Under the pieces are notes generated by a model, which was given only the letters and a program-made list of their open reading frames with translations, was not told the DNA's origin and searched no databases. From NCBI GenBank assembly GCA_911728455.2, contig OU452222.1, positions 24,108,923-24,172,922 of the forward strand: DNA of 64,000 nt, given 5' to 3'. This document shows positions 43,349-54,200 of the stretch, piece after piece. How positions within the stretch are numbered: position 1 is the first letter of the stretch; each line of letters starts with the position of its first letter. The translations under genes were made by a program, and so were the position numbers. The stretch comes from Marthasterias glacialis. Its lineage: Eukaryota; Echinodermata; Asteroidea; Forcipulatida; Asteriidae.

Positions 43349-46300
43349 GTAAAACTAATCCATCGATTGTGAATTATGTTTTGTTTTTTGTTTTTTTTTC
43401 TCAAAGCATGGCCATGTGCTAGGCAACGAAAAGGTGCTTCTAAGTTTCTTTTAAGAAATATTTCGAGTTGAATCGGTTTGAGGAACTTAAGAAGTTTAAT
43501 ACGATTGAACAAAAGAATGGAAAAAACACCCATTATGGACTGCAACACGCAATACCGTGGCTCATCGCAGGGTGAGGAAACCAAGTTTGCCCCTCTGGTT
43601 GATAAGACGTTTTATTTGATCTCTTTCCAACTCTCCCCTTCTCTCCTCCTCTCTCCTCATTCTATCTTTCTCTTTCTTTACTATATTTTTCAGCCCTCAT
43701 AGTGAAACGTCTGTTCACATTTCCTAGAAATGTAACCCAATAAAGGACTGACAGTTCATTCATATTTATTTTAATAATTTAAATAATGTTAACTTACTTC
43801 AGTTGCAATCACTTTATTTTGAAGTGGACAACATCTCTCCCTCTATAACATGCCCTGATACGATCGTCAAGTCGGTCGACAGCAATGTTGATAACGAAAC
43901 CATCCCCTGGGCCTCCCCTACTGCTACTGACAACTCAGGAGTGCCACCTAAAGTCACCCTGGTATCAGATTCACAACTTGGTCCTGGCTCAACATTTGCA
44001 ATCGGCAACTACGTCATCATCTACAAAGCGACAGACGAAGCTGGAAACTCAGCAAGATGCACATTTAGCATTTCAGTTGGTGAGATATCTCGTTATGTTA
44101 AGCCATTACTATAATCTTACCATGGAGAGTCATCAATATGGAAATAATACAATGTGTTGATAATATTTGAAATCTGCGTGGAGTTATGTAAATTTTCGAA
44201 GAAACGTCAATGATGTCAACACTATTGAAACTTTTCGGCAAACACAAGCACATTGTGTGTGTGTTCTAAATTTATTAATGCAGTACGAGTCATTTTTGAG
44301 CCTTTTTTCTCTCTATTTGTTTCCTCTTCTTGTTTTCACTGCACATCCAACTGCGCAAATTGTCTGAATCGGAATTTGAACCTGCTCCCACCAGCGAAAC
44401 GTACATACGCTCCACCCACTGAGCTCTCTAGCTCAATTTTGCCAGTCTCCCCATTTTGTCAACATCTTTTCAAGGGAATATACAAAATTAAATAAGCCAT
44501 AACTCAAGGTAAACCTCGAGGTTCTTTGAGGTTCTTCAGAGTTATCCGGGGTTCACTTGTTTAATTCTGCATTTCCCCCTAAGTCAAAAGCCAGTCAAAA
44601 GCCAATCTACTGGGTACTTTTGTTTAGCCTCAGATCACACTTTATACGGTACAACCATAGGAAATGACCTGTGAAGCGGCAGCACGGGGATCACCATAAG
44701 GAGATGCAACTTCTTATTTGTAAATGTCAAACAATATTCCACAAGGGAAACTGACTTGGTATTTCATTTGTTGTTATAATTATTATTTTTCTGTTAAAAT
44801 GTCACGACCTATTACTCTTGTTTGTTTTCAGTGGATGCGTTTAGTCCCTTATTCACCAGTTGTCCTAAAGACATAACTAAGGTCATATCCGATGAGACCA
44901 GCTCTGTGGTAGTTGAATGGGAGGAACCAACAGCAACAGACAACTCTGGGGTTCAACCTACTATAGTGAAGGAGACACCAGACAATGGTTCTAATTTCAC
45001 CAAGGGAACTCATATCGTCACTTACAATGCCACAGATAAAGCTGGGAATTCACAAAAGTGTACTTTTAACATCTACATAGTACAACGAGGTGAACATTTG
45101 AAAGGTTTTAACTTTAGGTCTAGCTTAGGCGTAAGTCGTTGAATGAAGAAAATGGATTGCAAAATGTTCCACTATCATAGATTTGAGATTATGACATTCC
45201 ATAAAGTTCGACTGGAAATTGCTGAGTGATGTCTTTAGATTTTACAAAAATAGGAACATGATTGATCACTTTGACTAGTCCAGCATAAACTAACACTGCA
45301 AGATTACAAGTGGGCCTTCAAAAGGACCGGGGGTGGTTTTTAACGCTTGGTTCGATCACCAGGAAATTTTCTGACTGTTTTTCTCCCAAAATATATCTAA
45401 AATTATGTTGGCAGAAAAATAGTTGATACCTGGGGTTAGCTGTTGCCATGACCACTATTTGTTTGACCTTGGGTCATACATTTTACTATTTTCTTTAGTG
45501 ATTTGTGTTTACTTTTTGAACATAGTTTCCACTTTTTTTATTTCTTTGCCAGAAAAGTGATTGTGATGAGTCACGTGAAAGTCTGAAATGGTTGTTGGAA
45601 TTCAAACTGGCCGCCATTTTGGCGGCCATCTTGGATTTTGTTTTTTCATCCTGTAATAGACCGATTGCGCGACCAGCGTCACGTGACCAATTATGGGTAT
45701 TAATTGTGAACAAACACGACAAAATGAATAAATTAAGGTGACTCCAGTAACTAAAATAGGTTTCAATTATATGTATCTTTTTCAAATGTACAAGTTTGCC
45801 AAGTTTCAAAACATTTGGATAATAAATACAGAAGTTATGAGGAAAACACAGTTTATGGCCAAAAATGGGCAAAAACTGTCAAGAACGCCATCTAGTGACG
45901 TTTTTAGGAAACGTTTTGACGTTACCATGCAGAATTCGGTGAAATAAGCATTTGTGACAAGTTTCAAAATCAGTCAAACTCTTGGAAAATACGGGGGGGC
46001 TCGACCCTGTACATAAAAAAAATAAATGATAAAAAAAGCCCGGTCCAGGGGTGGATTTCACAAAACTAGTCCAAACTTAGGACTATTCCTAACTTATGAC
46101 AAGTCATACAAGTTAGGACTAGTTACTCATCCTAACTCGAGATAAGACTCGTCCTAGCGCTTTGTGAAATCCACCCCCGGTAGGGTTAAGCTTGGCCCAG
46201 ACCTGTGTATTTGTAGCTCAATGAATAGGAGACGTGGCTAACATTCTTACGAACGACTCAACGAACAGTTTACCTTTGTAACTTCATACACCGTTGACAC

Positions 46301-49300
46301 ATTGACCTCATTCTTTAATTTGAAGGTGTGCCTTTGAACGGAGTATCTGCATGGCAAAGCACTGATTCGACTTTCAATGCAAGGGCAGCCGTTGATGGCA
46401 ACATACACACATTCTCACACACAGGTGAAATTACATGAAACATATTCTTATTTTTTTTTTTTTTTTTTTTTTTTTTAATTATTATTTCATAAGAATGTCA
46501 TTTGTGTAAAGATAGACCAAGAGTCTAACATCCGTTTGCATACGGTCAGAAGACGTTATATTACCATAGCGGAGTTACTTGATTCAAAAGTATGCGTATA
46601 TTGGGTGTCAGGACTATCATTATAAACGATCTAGACATTGTAAATGCTCGGCATGAAGGGAAGACAATTAAAAATGGAAGAAAAAAAAAATACTGGGGTT
46701 TAGAAAAAAACATTATAAAATTGTTTGAAAAAAGGTACCTTAAATTGGTTCGCAAAAGCTGAATCAGTCCGCAAAATCTACACGTACACTGAGGTTTTTC
46801 AAGGGAAATTAAGAGACTAGAAAAAAAAGTGCAGAATAACAAGAACCCGTTACCTGATTTTAGTCAAAAAATTCTGACTTAATATTCTGTATGCTCTGGC
46901 CACCTTAAGGCCAGTATTCCATCCTGCAAAATATCGAAAAAATCACCATCTATCACCCGTGGAATCATTCACGCTACTCCTCGAGAAGTGTTATAACCCT
47001 CTCTGTTGGTTAAAGTTAGCTTCGTATCCATATACTGGCATTTTCTGTAAAAAGAATTGTGGCACGCCATAGATGAACAAATCCGGACAGTTTGCGGTTT
47101 TTAGGTGGCCGGAACCAGGTACCTTACCGGACAGGACTTTCTCGGTTACAACGACTTGAAACTTTCAACAAACAGTTTATGCCATGAAACTTTTGAAAGA
47201 AATCGTACCTGTCGTTACGGTACAACGGATTGAAACAATGAAACTTTCAACAATGTAATAATTCACGAACGGGAAAGGGTGCAGCTTTCTAAAAAGCGGA
47301 AATAGATTCTTTATTTCATATAGAAAATTGTATTAATATAATATTATATTTCATGAAATCTCTTCTGTTATGGGTCAATTAGCTAAAACAGAACACAATC
47401 TTAAATGGCAAACAAAAAATCCACATACCAATAGGCTTATAGACTTGAGACTCGCCACACAGATTATTTGTGACATAAACATTATTTTAGAAATTTAGCA
47501 ATTTTAAATTATGTCCATCGCTTAGGTCCAATGAACAAAAAACAACAATACCTTAAAAGAGGTGTAGCTCATGAATGGACTAACATAGGGCAACCTTACT
47601 ATGCTAAAAATGTTAGTCACCATGTGTAGATGATAATACAAACCTAACAATTCAAAGTTTCCTCTATCGTTTTGGTTTATTGAGCTAAAACAATGGAAAA
47701 TAAAAAGTGTTCATAATTCATGAAGGAAATATAGTAGAGACCTAAAACTCCGTCGAATCTAAATTTCCCTTAATGTGTTAATAACAATTAAAGTTCTGAA
47801 CCATTGAGCTTAAACGATGGACTCAAAAATAGTGGCGTAACTCCATAACGAAACATGTAATGGACGCGAAACTGTGCAAGTATTGGTCATAGAATGGTGA
47901 TTAATATGAAACCTTAAAATATATGGTCCAATAAGCTAAAACAATAGAATAATCCAAAGGCCACAATTCTTGAATGAGCCATCGTACAACTTTTTGTATT
48001 TGGCAAAAACATCATTCCTGACTGGTAGACGGGAATTACTGCTTCCAATTTCAGAAAGCATTTTCCTTAACGCGCTACTAAGCAAAAAGAAAGACAATAT
48101 TTTTAATGTGCATTATAGGCCTAAGCCATGAAAGGAACAACGCGTGGGCTTCAAAATTGGGGGGGCTTCACAAACATTATTCTTACAATGAAAAGGATTT
48201 TTAAAAAGTCAAAACAGATATTAGCTTGCTGCAAATAGGCAAACAGGCGAAAAGGCGAACAGCAAGCAAGAGAGCAAGCAAGGCAGGTAGGCAGGCAAAC
48301 AAACAAACAACAACCAGAATAGCAAAATGATTACTAAGTGATATTAACATAGTGATGTTAATTTTCCAGAATATTTTGTTAGGAATGCAGCGGAGCAATT
48401 GTAACGTTACACGAAAATATTATGTGCACACATATAGCATGTACACCCAATTATAACTCAAGGCCCGACTGCACCCACATCAGACATTTCTAGCAGTCGG
48501 AAAAACTTCATTATTTTTGTAACATCCAGTTTTTATATTAATATCTTTGATTGTTTTTGTTTTTTATTGTTATTAACACTTTAGCTCATACGTTTATTTT
48601 TATTTTATTTATTTGTTTTGTTTTTTGTTTTTGTTTTTTACGATTCGCTAAATGTGTTGACATTTTGTTTTCTTGCAGGCTCACTAAACGAAGAGCAACA
48701 TTGGACCTAGAAATGAAATCGCATTGTTATAATAATTAGTACGTTATTTATTTTTATTATTATTATTATTATTATTATATATTTTTTTTTTACATCAATT
48801 TTGCTCCCAATGGGATAAGGAAACAAAATAATAATAATAATATTAGTTTGTTTTCTCAACAGCTCATGTCGTCTGTTATTTGCATTTGCTTTTGTTTTTG
48901 TTGATGTTTTTACTATCTTTCCCCTTATTTTGCTGAAGGCGCTACTTAAATATTTGTTATTATGGGTTTTGTTTTCTCGATTTGCTCTCATACTTCACCT
49001 CTCCAGGTCGTCATGATCCACATCCATGGTGGCGAGTGGCTCTAGGTGATGAACACTGCTTGGGTAGAATCACCATAACAATCAGAATACACTATGGTAA
49101 TGACTATTCGGTTATTGAATTGACAAAGGTAATGCCTTGAGTCTGTTTGGAATGTACCGTTTGTAAACAGTGATGGTGTACTCTGCGAAAAATGCGTACA
49201 AAATCTCTTCAGAAAGTCCACGTTCCCTTTTGAAACCTAGCCATATAGCATGGCAAATGTCAAGTTACCCTGGGTTGATTATTTGAACAAACGAAATTGT

Positions 49301-50828
49301 ACAGCAAATCTCTTGGACTAATAGCTGAAATCAATGATGTCTTCCAGGTGGTTTATAAAAGGCTTGATGTATTTGAATTTGTTTTAATGTGTCTAAAGGG
49401 TCTATACCAGATGGTCAAGACTGTTTGAATGGGATTGCGTTCACTGTTCACCCAGAAAGCATTACACACCATTAAACAAAAAACGCACAGTGCGAAACAG
49501 TCTGATGGTATGTGTGAGTAAAATCCGATTGTGTCATGCATTTAACACAGGTGAATAAGTAAGATTAAACGTATTTTCTGATTGCATGGTCATGTATTTG
49601 CTGATCTATTTTACTAAGGCCTAATCTTGGTTAATATATTGGTTTGTGGCGTTGCGTGGCCGAGTGCTAAAGTGAACTGGACTCAAGCTCTGGTGTTTCT
49701 GACCAGCAGAGTGTGGGTTCGAGTCTCGATACTTTTGACATTATAAGCAATACACTTGACCATGCTTCGTCCTTCACATGGGACGTAAAGCCCTCGGTAA
49801 CACGTTGTGTAATGCACTTAAAAGAACCAATACACTTATCGTTAAGATCGAGAAGGGGTTCGCCAGGGTGTTGTGTGTGTGTTTTTTTTTTTTTTTTTTT
49901 TTTTTTTTTCCGTTTTTTTTTCTTCTTTCTGGTATGGTCGGCTGCAGATTGCGCCACAACACTTACATGGTGCTATGTAAATGAATGGGTCCTAAATTCC
50001 AAACACAGCCCTGCATATCTTATCTTAGAGCTAAAACAAGTAATAATACAAGGTATGGTTCATTGAGACTCCCTCGGGTGTGATAAAGTGTTAAACAAGA
50101 ACTGCGTGTTTAAAGCTTTAAGTCAAACAGGTTTTATTTTCCTCCGGCCGGGCGTTTTTTGTTTTTTTTTTCTTTCTTTCTTTTTTGCTGCCTTGATCAT
50201 CGAAGGGAGGGAGAGAGGTGTTTTGCATATAAATGGCGTTTGTTAAAAACAAATAATACTAATAAATAAATTTTAAAAAAGTGAAAATTTTGACAATAAT
50301 CATAATTTTCCCCAAAAACTTGTGACAAAATGTTGACTTCACAGTCACTTATTTTATAGCGACCATCAATAGTTATACAGTTAAAAACGGCTTGGAAAAC
50401 AAGAAAAACCTAAATTTTTATATAATTATCTTTGGATATTGGCTTATTAATACACTCGGTGACCAAAAAAACGCTCTAACTTTAACTATATCTTTCCTAA
50501 CGTGTTAAATTGTTCTACAAAAGATCGTCGGTTCGTTAGTGTTGTGGCACGTGCTGGCCTCAGCTCAAACTATCACGATAACCAGCAGTGCGGGTTACCT
50601 GCTTCATATCGGTCAATCAACAATGGGACGGTCCAATTCCTGTGTGATCCACCGTTGCTGGCGACGTACGTTCATCTGGAGAAAGATTCTACTGACCCTG
50701 CTGCTAGTACTCAATACTTGGAGATTGCTGAGATAACAGTAGAGGAGTACAATGACTCCAAATCGGAGTGTGGCGTGCAAGGTAAAAACAAAAACAAACA
50801 TATCTTGTATTTTTTTTCGGGTCTTTGA
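43109..50828 (+). CDS. HYR-HYR-fucolectin (FTP) mosaic gene, 5' partial
   Basis: Exons 43109-43348, 43825-44079, 44832-45089, 46326-46424, 49007-49096 and 50524-50781, all phase 1-1 with GT/AG borders. The first gives a Cys-containing segment of unknown type. The next two each give a HYR domain (CP.DI, ATDNSG, T..D.AGN...C.F.I), an immunoglobulin-like module of extracellular adhesion proteins. The last three build one FTP domain (AVDGN..TFSHTG, HPWWRVALGDEHCLG, ARAGLSS...LCDPP, YLEIAEITVEE), the fold of eel fucolectin and tachylectin-4, which binds fucose through His/Arg residues. No signal peptide exon is seen, so the 5' end is missing. If the last donor is not used, a stop comes at 50826. 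If it is used, the frame joins 52145 and continues to 57535 for 699 residues in total. Confidence 0.7.
43825..44079 (+). CDS. Lectin locus exon: HYR domain 1
   Basis: 255 nt, acceptor tttgaag, donor gtgaga. It reads SPSITCPDTIVKSVDS, WASPTATDNSGVPPKV, YVIIYKATDEAGNSARC and TFSISV, a complete HYR repeat with its two cysteines. Confidence 0.9.
44832..45089 (+). CDS. Lectin locus exon: HYR domain 2
   Basis: 258 nt, acceptor gttttcag, donor gtgaac. It reads SCPKDITKVISDETS, EEPTATDNSGVQP, HIVTYNATDKAGNSQKC and TFNIYI. It is paralogous to the preceding exon. Confidence 0.9.
45325..46189 (+). mobile_element. TTAA-family repeat copy with a nested MITE
   Basis: The left end is trimmed to GGACCGGGGGTGG; the body carries TTTTTAACGCTTGG, GTTAGCTGTTGCCATG, GCCAGAAAAGTGAT and GTACAAGTTTGCCAAGTTTC. 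The right end is GGTAGGG plus TTAA (46186-46189). A hairpin MITE (46048-46177) sits inside the terminal CGGTCC.GATAGGG. It lies in the intron between HYR 2 and FTP unit 1. Confidence 0.8.
46048..46177. mobile_element. Hairpin MITE with GGGGTGGATTTCACAAA ends
   Basis: GGGGTGGATTTCACAAA at the left is the exact inverse of TTTGTGAAATCCACCCC at the right; interior TAGTCC/GGACTA pairs continue the hairpin. 130 bp, no ORF. Nested in the TTAA repeat. Confidence 0.9.
46326..46424 (+). CDS. Lectin locus exon: FTP unit 1, part 1
   Basis: 99 nt, phase 1-1, acceptor ttgaag, donor gtgaaa. It encodes VSAWQSTDSTFNARAAVDGN and HTFSHTG, the opening of a fucolectin-type domain. Confidence 0.8.
49007..49096 (+). 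CDS. Lectin locus exon: FTP unit 1, part 2
   Basis: 90 nt, phase 1-1, acceptor ctccag, donor gtaatg. It encodes DPHPWWRVALGDEHCLGRI, the WW.V.L block of the family. Confidence 0.8.
49648..49990 (+). mobile_element. tRNA-Leu-like SINE, plus strand
   Basis: TGGCCGAGTGCTAAAG is an A box of a long-arm tRNA, GGACTCAAGCTC resembles the tRNA-Leu(CAA) anticodon arm, and GTGGGTTCGAGTC is the B box. The body ACGTAAAGCCCTCGGTAAC and TGTAATGCAC matches the SINE at 7257-7560. A T-tract of about 30 bp interrupts the tail. It lies in the intron between FTP unit 1 parts 2 and 3. Confidence 0.8.
50524..50781 (+). CDS. Lectin locus exon: FTP unit 1, part 3
   Basis: 258 nt, phase 1-1, acceptor acaaaag, donor gtaaaa. 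It encodes VVARAGLSSNYHDNQQCG, FLCDPPLLATYVHLEKD and LEIAEITVEE. Confidence 0.8.
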
Positions 50829-51098
50829 GTGGCCAAAACAGTAGTGAAAATGTAAAATGGAAAGTTTTGCAATTTCTAAAACTATACAATAACTTTGTCT
50901 AAGAAAATGGAGGGAAATGTATAAGGTTTTACGATTTGTTTGTTTATTTATTTATTTATTTATTTACTTAAAATTTGATTTCGAGGTAAGCACCGATCTA
51001 GAGCAATCATTTCCAATAAAAATTATTTCGTTGAAGAAATGCCCATTGCAGAAGTAGACAATATCCTCAAACAAAAATTAAGGGAAAGGGGAATATAA

Positions 51099-51216
51099 AT
51101 GAAGTGTTGGTTGTGGATGTATAGTTTCAGTGTACTTTCGTGTTCTGTTTTGATATCAGTGACTACACAGCAGGCTGCCAGCAACTCGGGGCGAGCTTCT
51201 GACTTTTCTTTATCTG
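51099..51216 (+). CDS. Candidate signal-peptide exon inside the lectin locus
   Basis: ATG plus 39 codons and one base; donor G|gtagga, phase 1. Hydrophobic core LWMYSFSVLSCSVLI then a polar Ser/Thr/Gln-rich end. The phase fits the next FTP exon. The donor is weaker than others in the gene. Confidence 0.5.
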
Positions 51217-54200
51217 GTAGGACCATTATCGAAAATAGTGTATACACAAAAGAAACAATCGTTACGAAAGACGCCAAGTCCGAATTTTGGCCGAGTTGAC
51301 TTTAAATAGCTATTGGTTTTTGGGAAAGTTATAAGCTTTCAATTAGGTTTGGTATAAAACAAAATCTGCCAATGATAAGTCGTAGTTAATAATTAACTAA
51401 ACGGTTTTTTTTTTTTTTTGTTCTTTTTTTTTGAGATTCCGACAATACCAGTCCTCCATTCATGTCCAAACAATTTTGCATGTTGAATGTATTTTGTGCA
51501 TCGTCCGGGCCATATGTGAAAGTTTGTGTAGGTTTTTCGTTTTGAATCATCCGTCAACACTCGTTCAGAGATGAAATAAATAAAAAAATAAAATAAATAC
51601 ATAAAATAAAAAAATAAAAAAAAATAAAAAATAATAATAATAATAATACTCGGACGGGAAATTAAACCCGTCAGTTTCATATTTGATATTATACAATAAA
51701 AAAAAAGCTGCTAGAGATGTGTTTTCTGTCAGCATGTTATGTGTCTTTGTCTTCCAAAGCCTTTTGCATATTCATCTAGTGTATGGGTTTGCTGGTATGA
51801 CGTCATCGTTTGGAGACGTTTTACAATGGGAGACTGTTGAGACGATAGCGGGCGTCCAACAGACCGGTCCTTTTTCATTGTTTTCATCGCTGAGAACAAT
51901 GGAAAAGGACCTGTCTGTGGGACGCCCGCTATCGTCTCAAAAGTCTCCCATCACTGTTGATGGTCGGTCTCAAAAGGTGTGTAGATTGCTAACACTACAG
52001 CCAAACACGATCGTCCTGTCAGGTGTATTTATTTGTTACCAGAACTAACAGATTCGATTTTATTTTTTTGTTAACAACGTGCTTAACTTCCTTTGCATCC
52101 AATGGATATCGTCACAATGTTATTCTTGTTCCTTTCATTCATAGAGATTCCTCTCCTCAGGAAAGATGTCTCTCAAAGTTCAACTTATAGTGGCCGAAAT
52201 GCGAAGAATGCTTTAGATGGCAACGTACACACCTTTTCCTATATTGGTAACATGCAAAAATAACTGTACATAGATAGTAAAATTGCAATTATCATCTGAT
52301 TGGTGTCAACATTAGTTTTACAAATCATTTACACATTATACTTGGATACAACAATTGGAAAGTGACGAATGATAAAAAGATTTGAACATGAGTTTTACCT
52401 ATATTAAAGTAAACACCATTTGTCATTTTGTATCTATGTATTTATTTTTATTTCTTCTTCTTCCTCTTTTTACTTCTTCTTTATTGGTTTGGTTTTGTCA
52501 CCTTTTTTTTAAAAAGCTTTGTTTAATTTAGATAAAATTGTATTTAACGCATAGTTTAGTAATTAATTATACTGGGTAAGTTTACGAGTAAGAGCCATGT
52601 GAATTAAATTTAGTCTGTCTCCTGACGAGGAATAGAACCCACTGTACGAAACGTCGAGTCACAATTCAACAATTCTTCTCGGAACCAACACCTGTACAAC
52701 AGAGATTTTAATCACCCGGCTGTTCCCTACGGAAGCCCGTAAGTGTCACCTTGCATTTTTCTTTTCAACGGTGGAAGTATTTTCTTTTTCACCGGTGTTG
52801 ATTCTCTTCCATAAATAAGGTAAGTGACGGCTACCAGTTATTTAAGTGGCAGCAACCAGGCTAAAAAAAAAGGGAAACACTACGAGGTGAAAGAGAAACA
52901 CTTCCACGTGAAAGAGAAGACTCCGATGTGAAAGAAAGCATCGTGGCACTAATGGACTTCCGTAGTTACCCGTAAAACCTACTCAGATCTTTGTTAAATC
53001 TGGTAGTTTTGGTTGAGAGATAAATCAACAATTATAACTGTTGGGTTAAGGATCTCTTTAAAGTTGTATTAAAAAGAAGGAGACTTAGAACCTTTACTCT
53101 AAGTATCCATGATTTATAATAATTGTGTAAATGTATCTTTTAGGTTATAAGGACCCGCATCCGTGGTGGCTAGTGGACTTGTTTACCGAACACTGTTTAG
53201 GCATCATTACTGTTTCGCTCAGAATTGGTAAGTTTGTATAGATTGGTTAGTATAATACTGAATACCCTTACTGGGAATTTCGATACGTCTCTGTTGAGTG
53301 ATTTGGACATCCCCATGGAGTCCGGAACTGAATCTCAGTAACATGTTTTTAGACTGTATCCGTAATGATGTGCGCCATTGTAGGTACCGGTGCTGCATAC
53401 TCCAAATGAGTTGGAAAGGGTCCAGAAATGTTTAACGCCCAATGAACAGGGGCAGTAATGGTGTAAGTCGTTTGGCATTTTGTTTAAAAGCGCAAAATAA
53501 ATTGCCCATCGATATCATTAAAGGACTGGGCGGATTGGAAATAATTTATTATTTATGTAGGCCCCCTATTTGTTTATAAATAGAGGGCCTACATAAATAT
53601 ATTTAATATTTTCATGTTATTGAAAACACATTCGCTTAATTTGTCTTTCCATGATGAAGGATACTACACCACCGAGGCTAAGGTACGAGCGGGTTTAAGC
53701 TCTGACGTCATTGACAACCAACAGTGCGACTCACCGGGCACCAAGACACAGTCTGCAGATAGGGCAGTAGTTGCCTTCACGTGTGACCCGCCAATGAAAG
53801 CGAGGTATATCAGCCTCGATATAGAACCATCGAATCCCGGTCATACTAGCGAACGGCTGCAAATAGCTGAGGTGGCGGTGGAAGAGCTTAGCTCTTGGGA
53901 ATGTTCAAGTTATCAAGGTACAATGTTGGTACAAAGTCACGTGCTTAAATACATTTAACCGCATAAAATATTATCATTATTTGTTGTGGTTAATATTAGC
54001 AAATTCTTACTTTAACCATCGATTGCTTTTCTTAAACTTCAACGTGTTTTTATTTGTGTTTTTTAAACATACACAGATGTGTGTTAAGCGCTGTACACTG
54101 CAAAAACTGGGGTGTTAACTTGATTTTCTTGGTATCTGTATGTGACAGCACCGACATGGTGTTAGTTATCGCCATTGCTTTATCGTTGGTAAAATTAAAA

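Noticed and set aside
51683..52048. 121-codon ORF across the hairpin
   Set aside because: The frame passes through both hairpin arms and lacks any FTP or other motif; openness follows from the palindrome.
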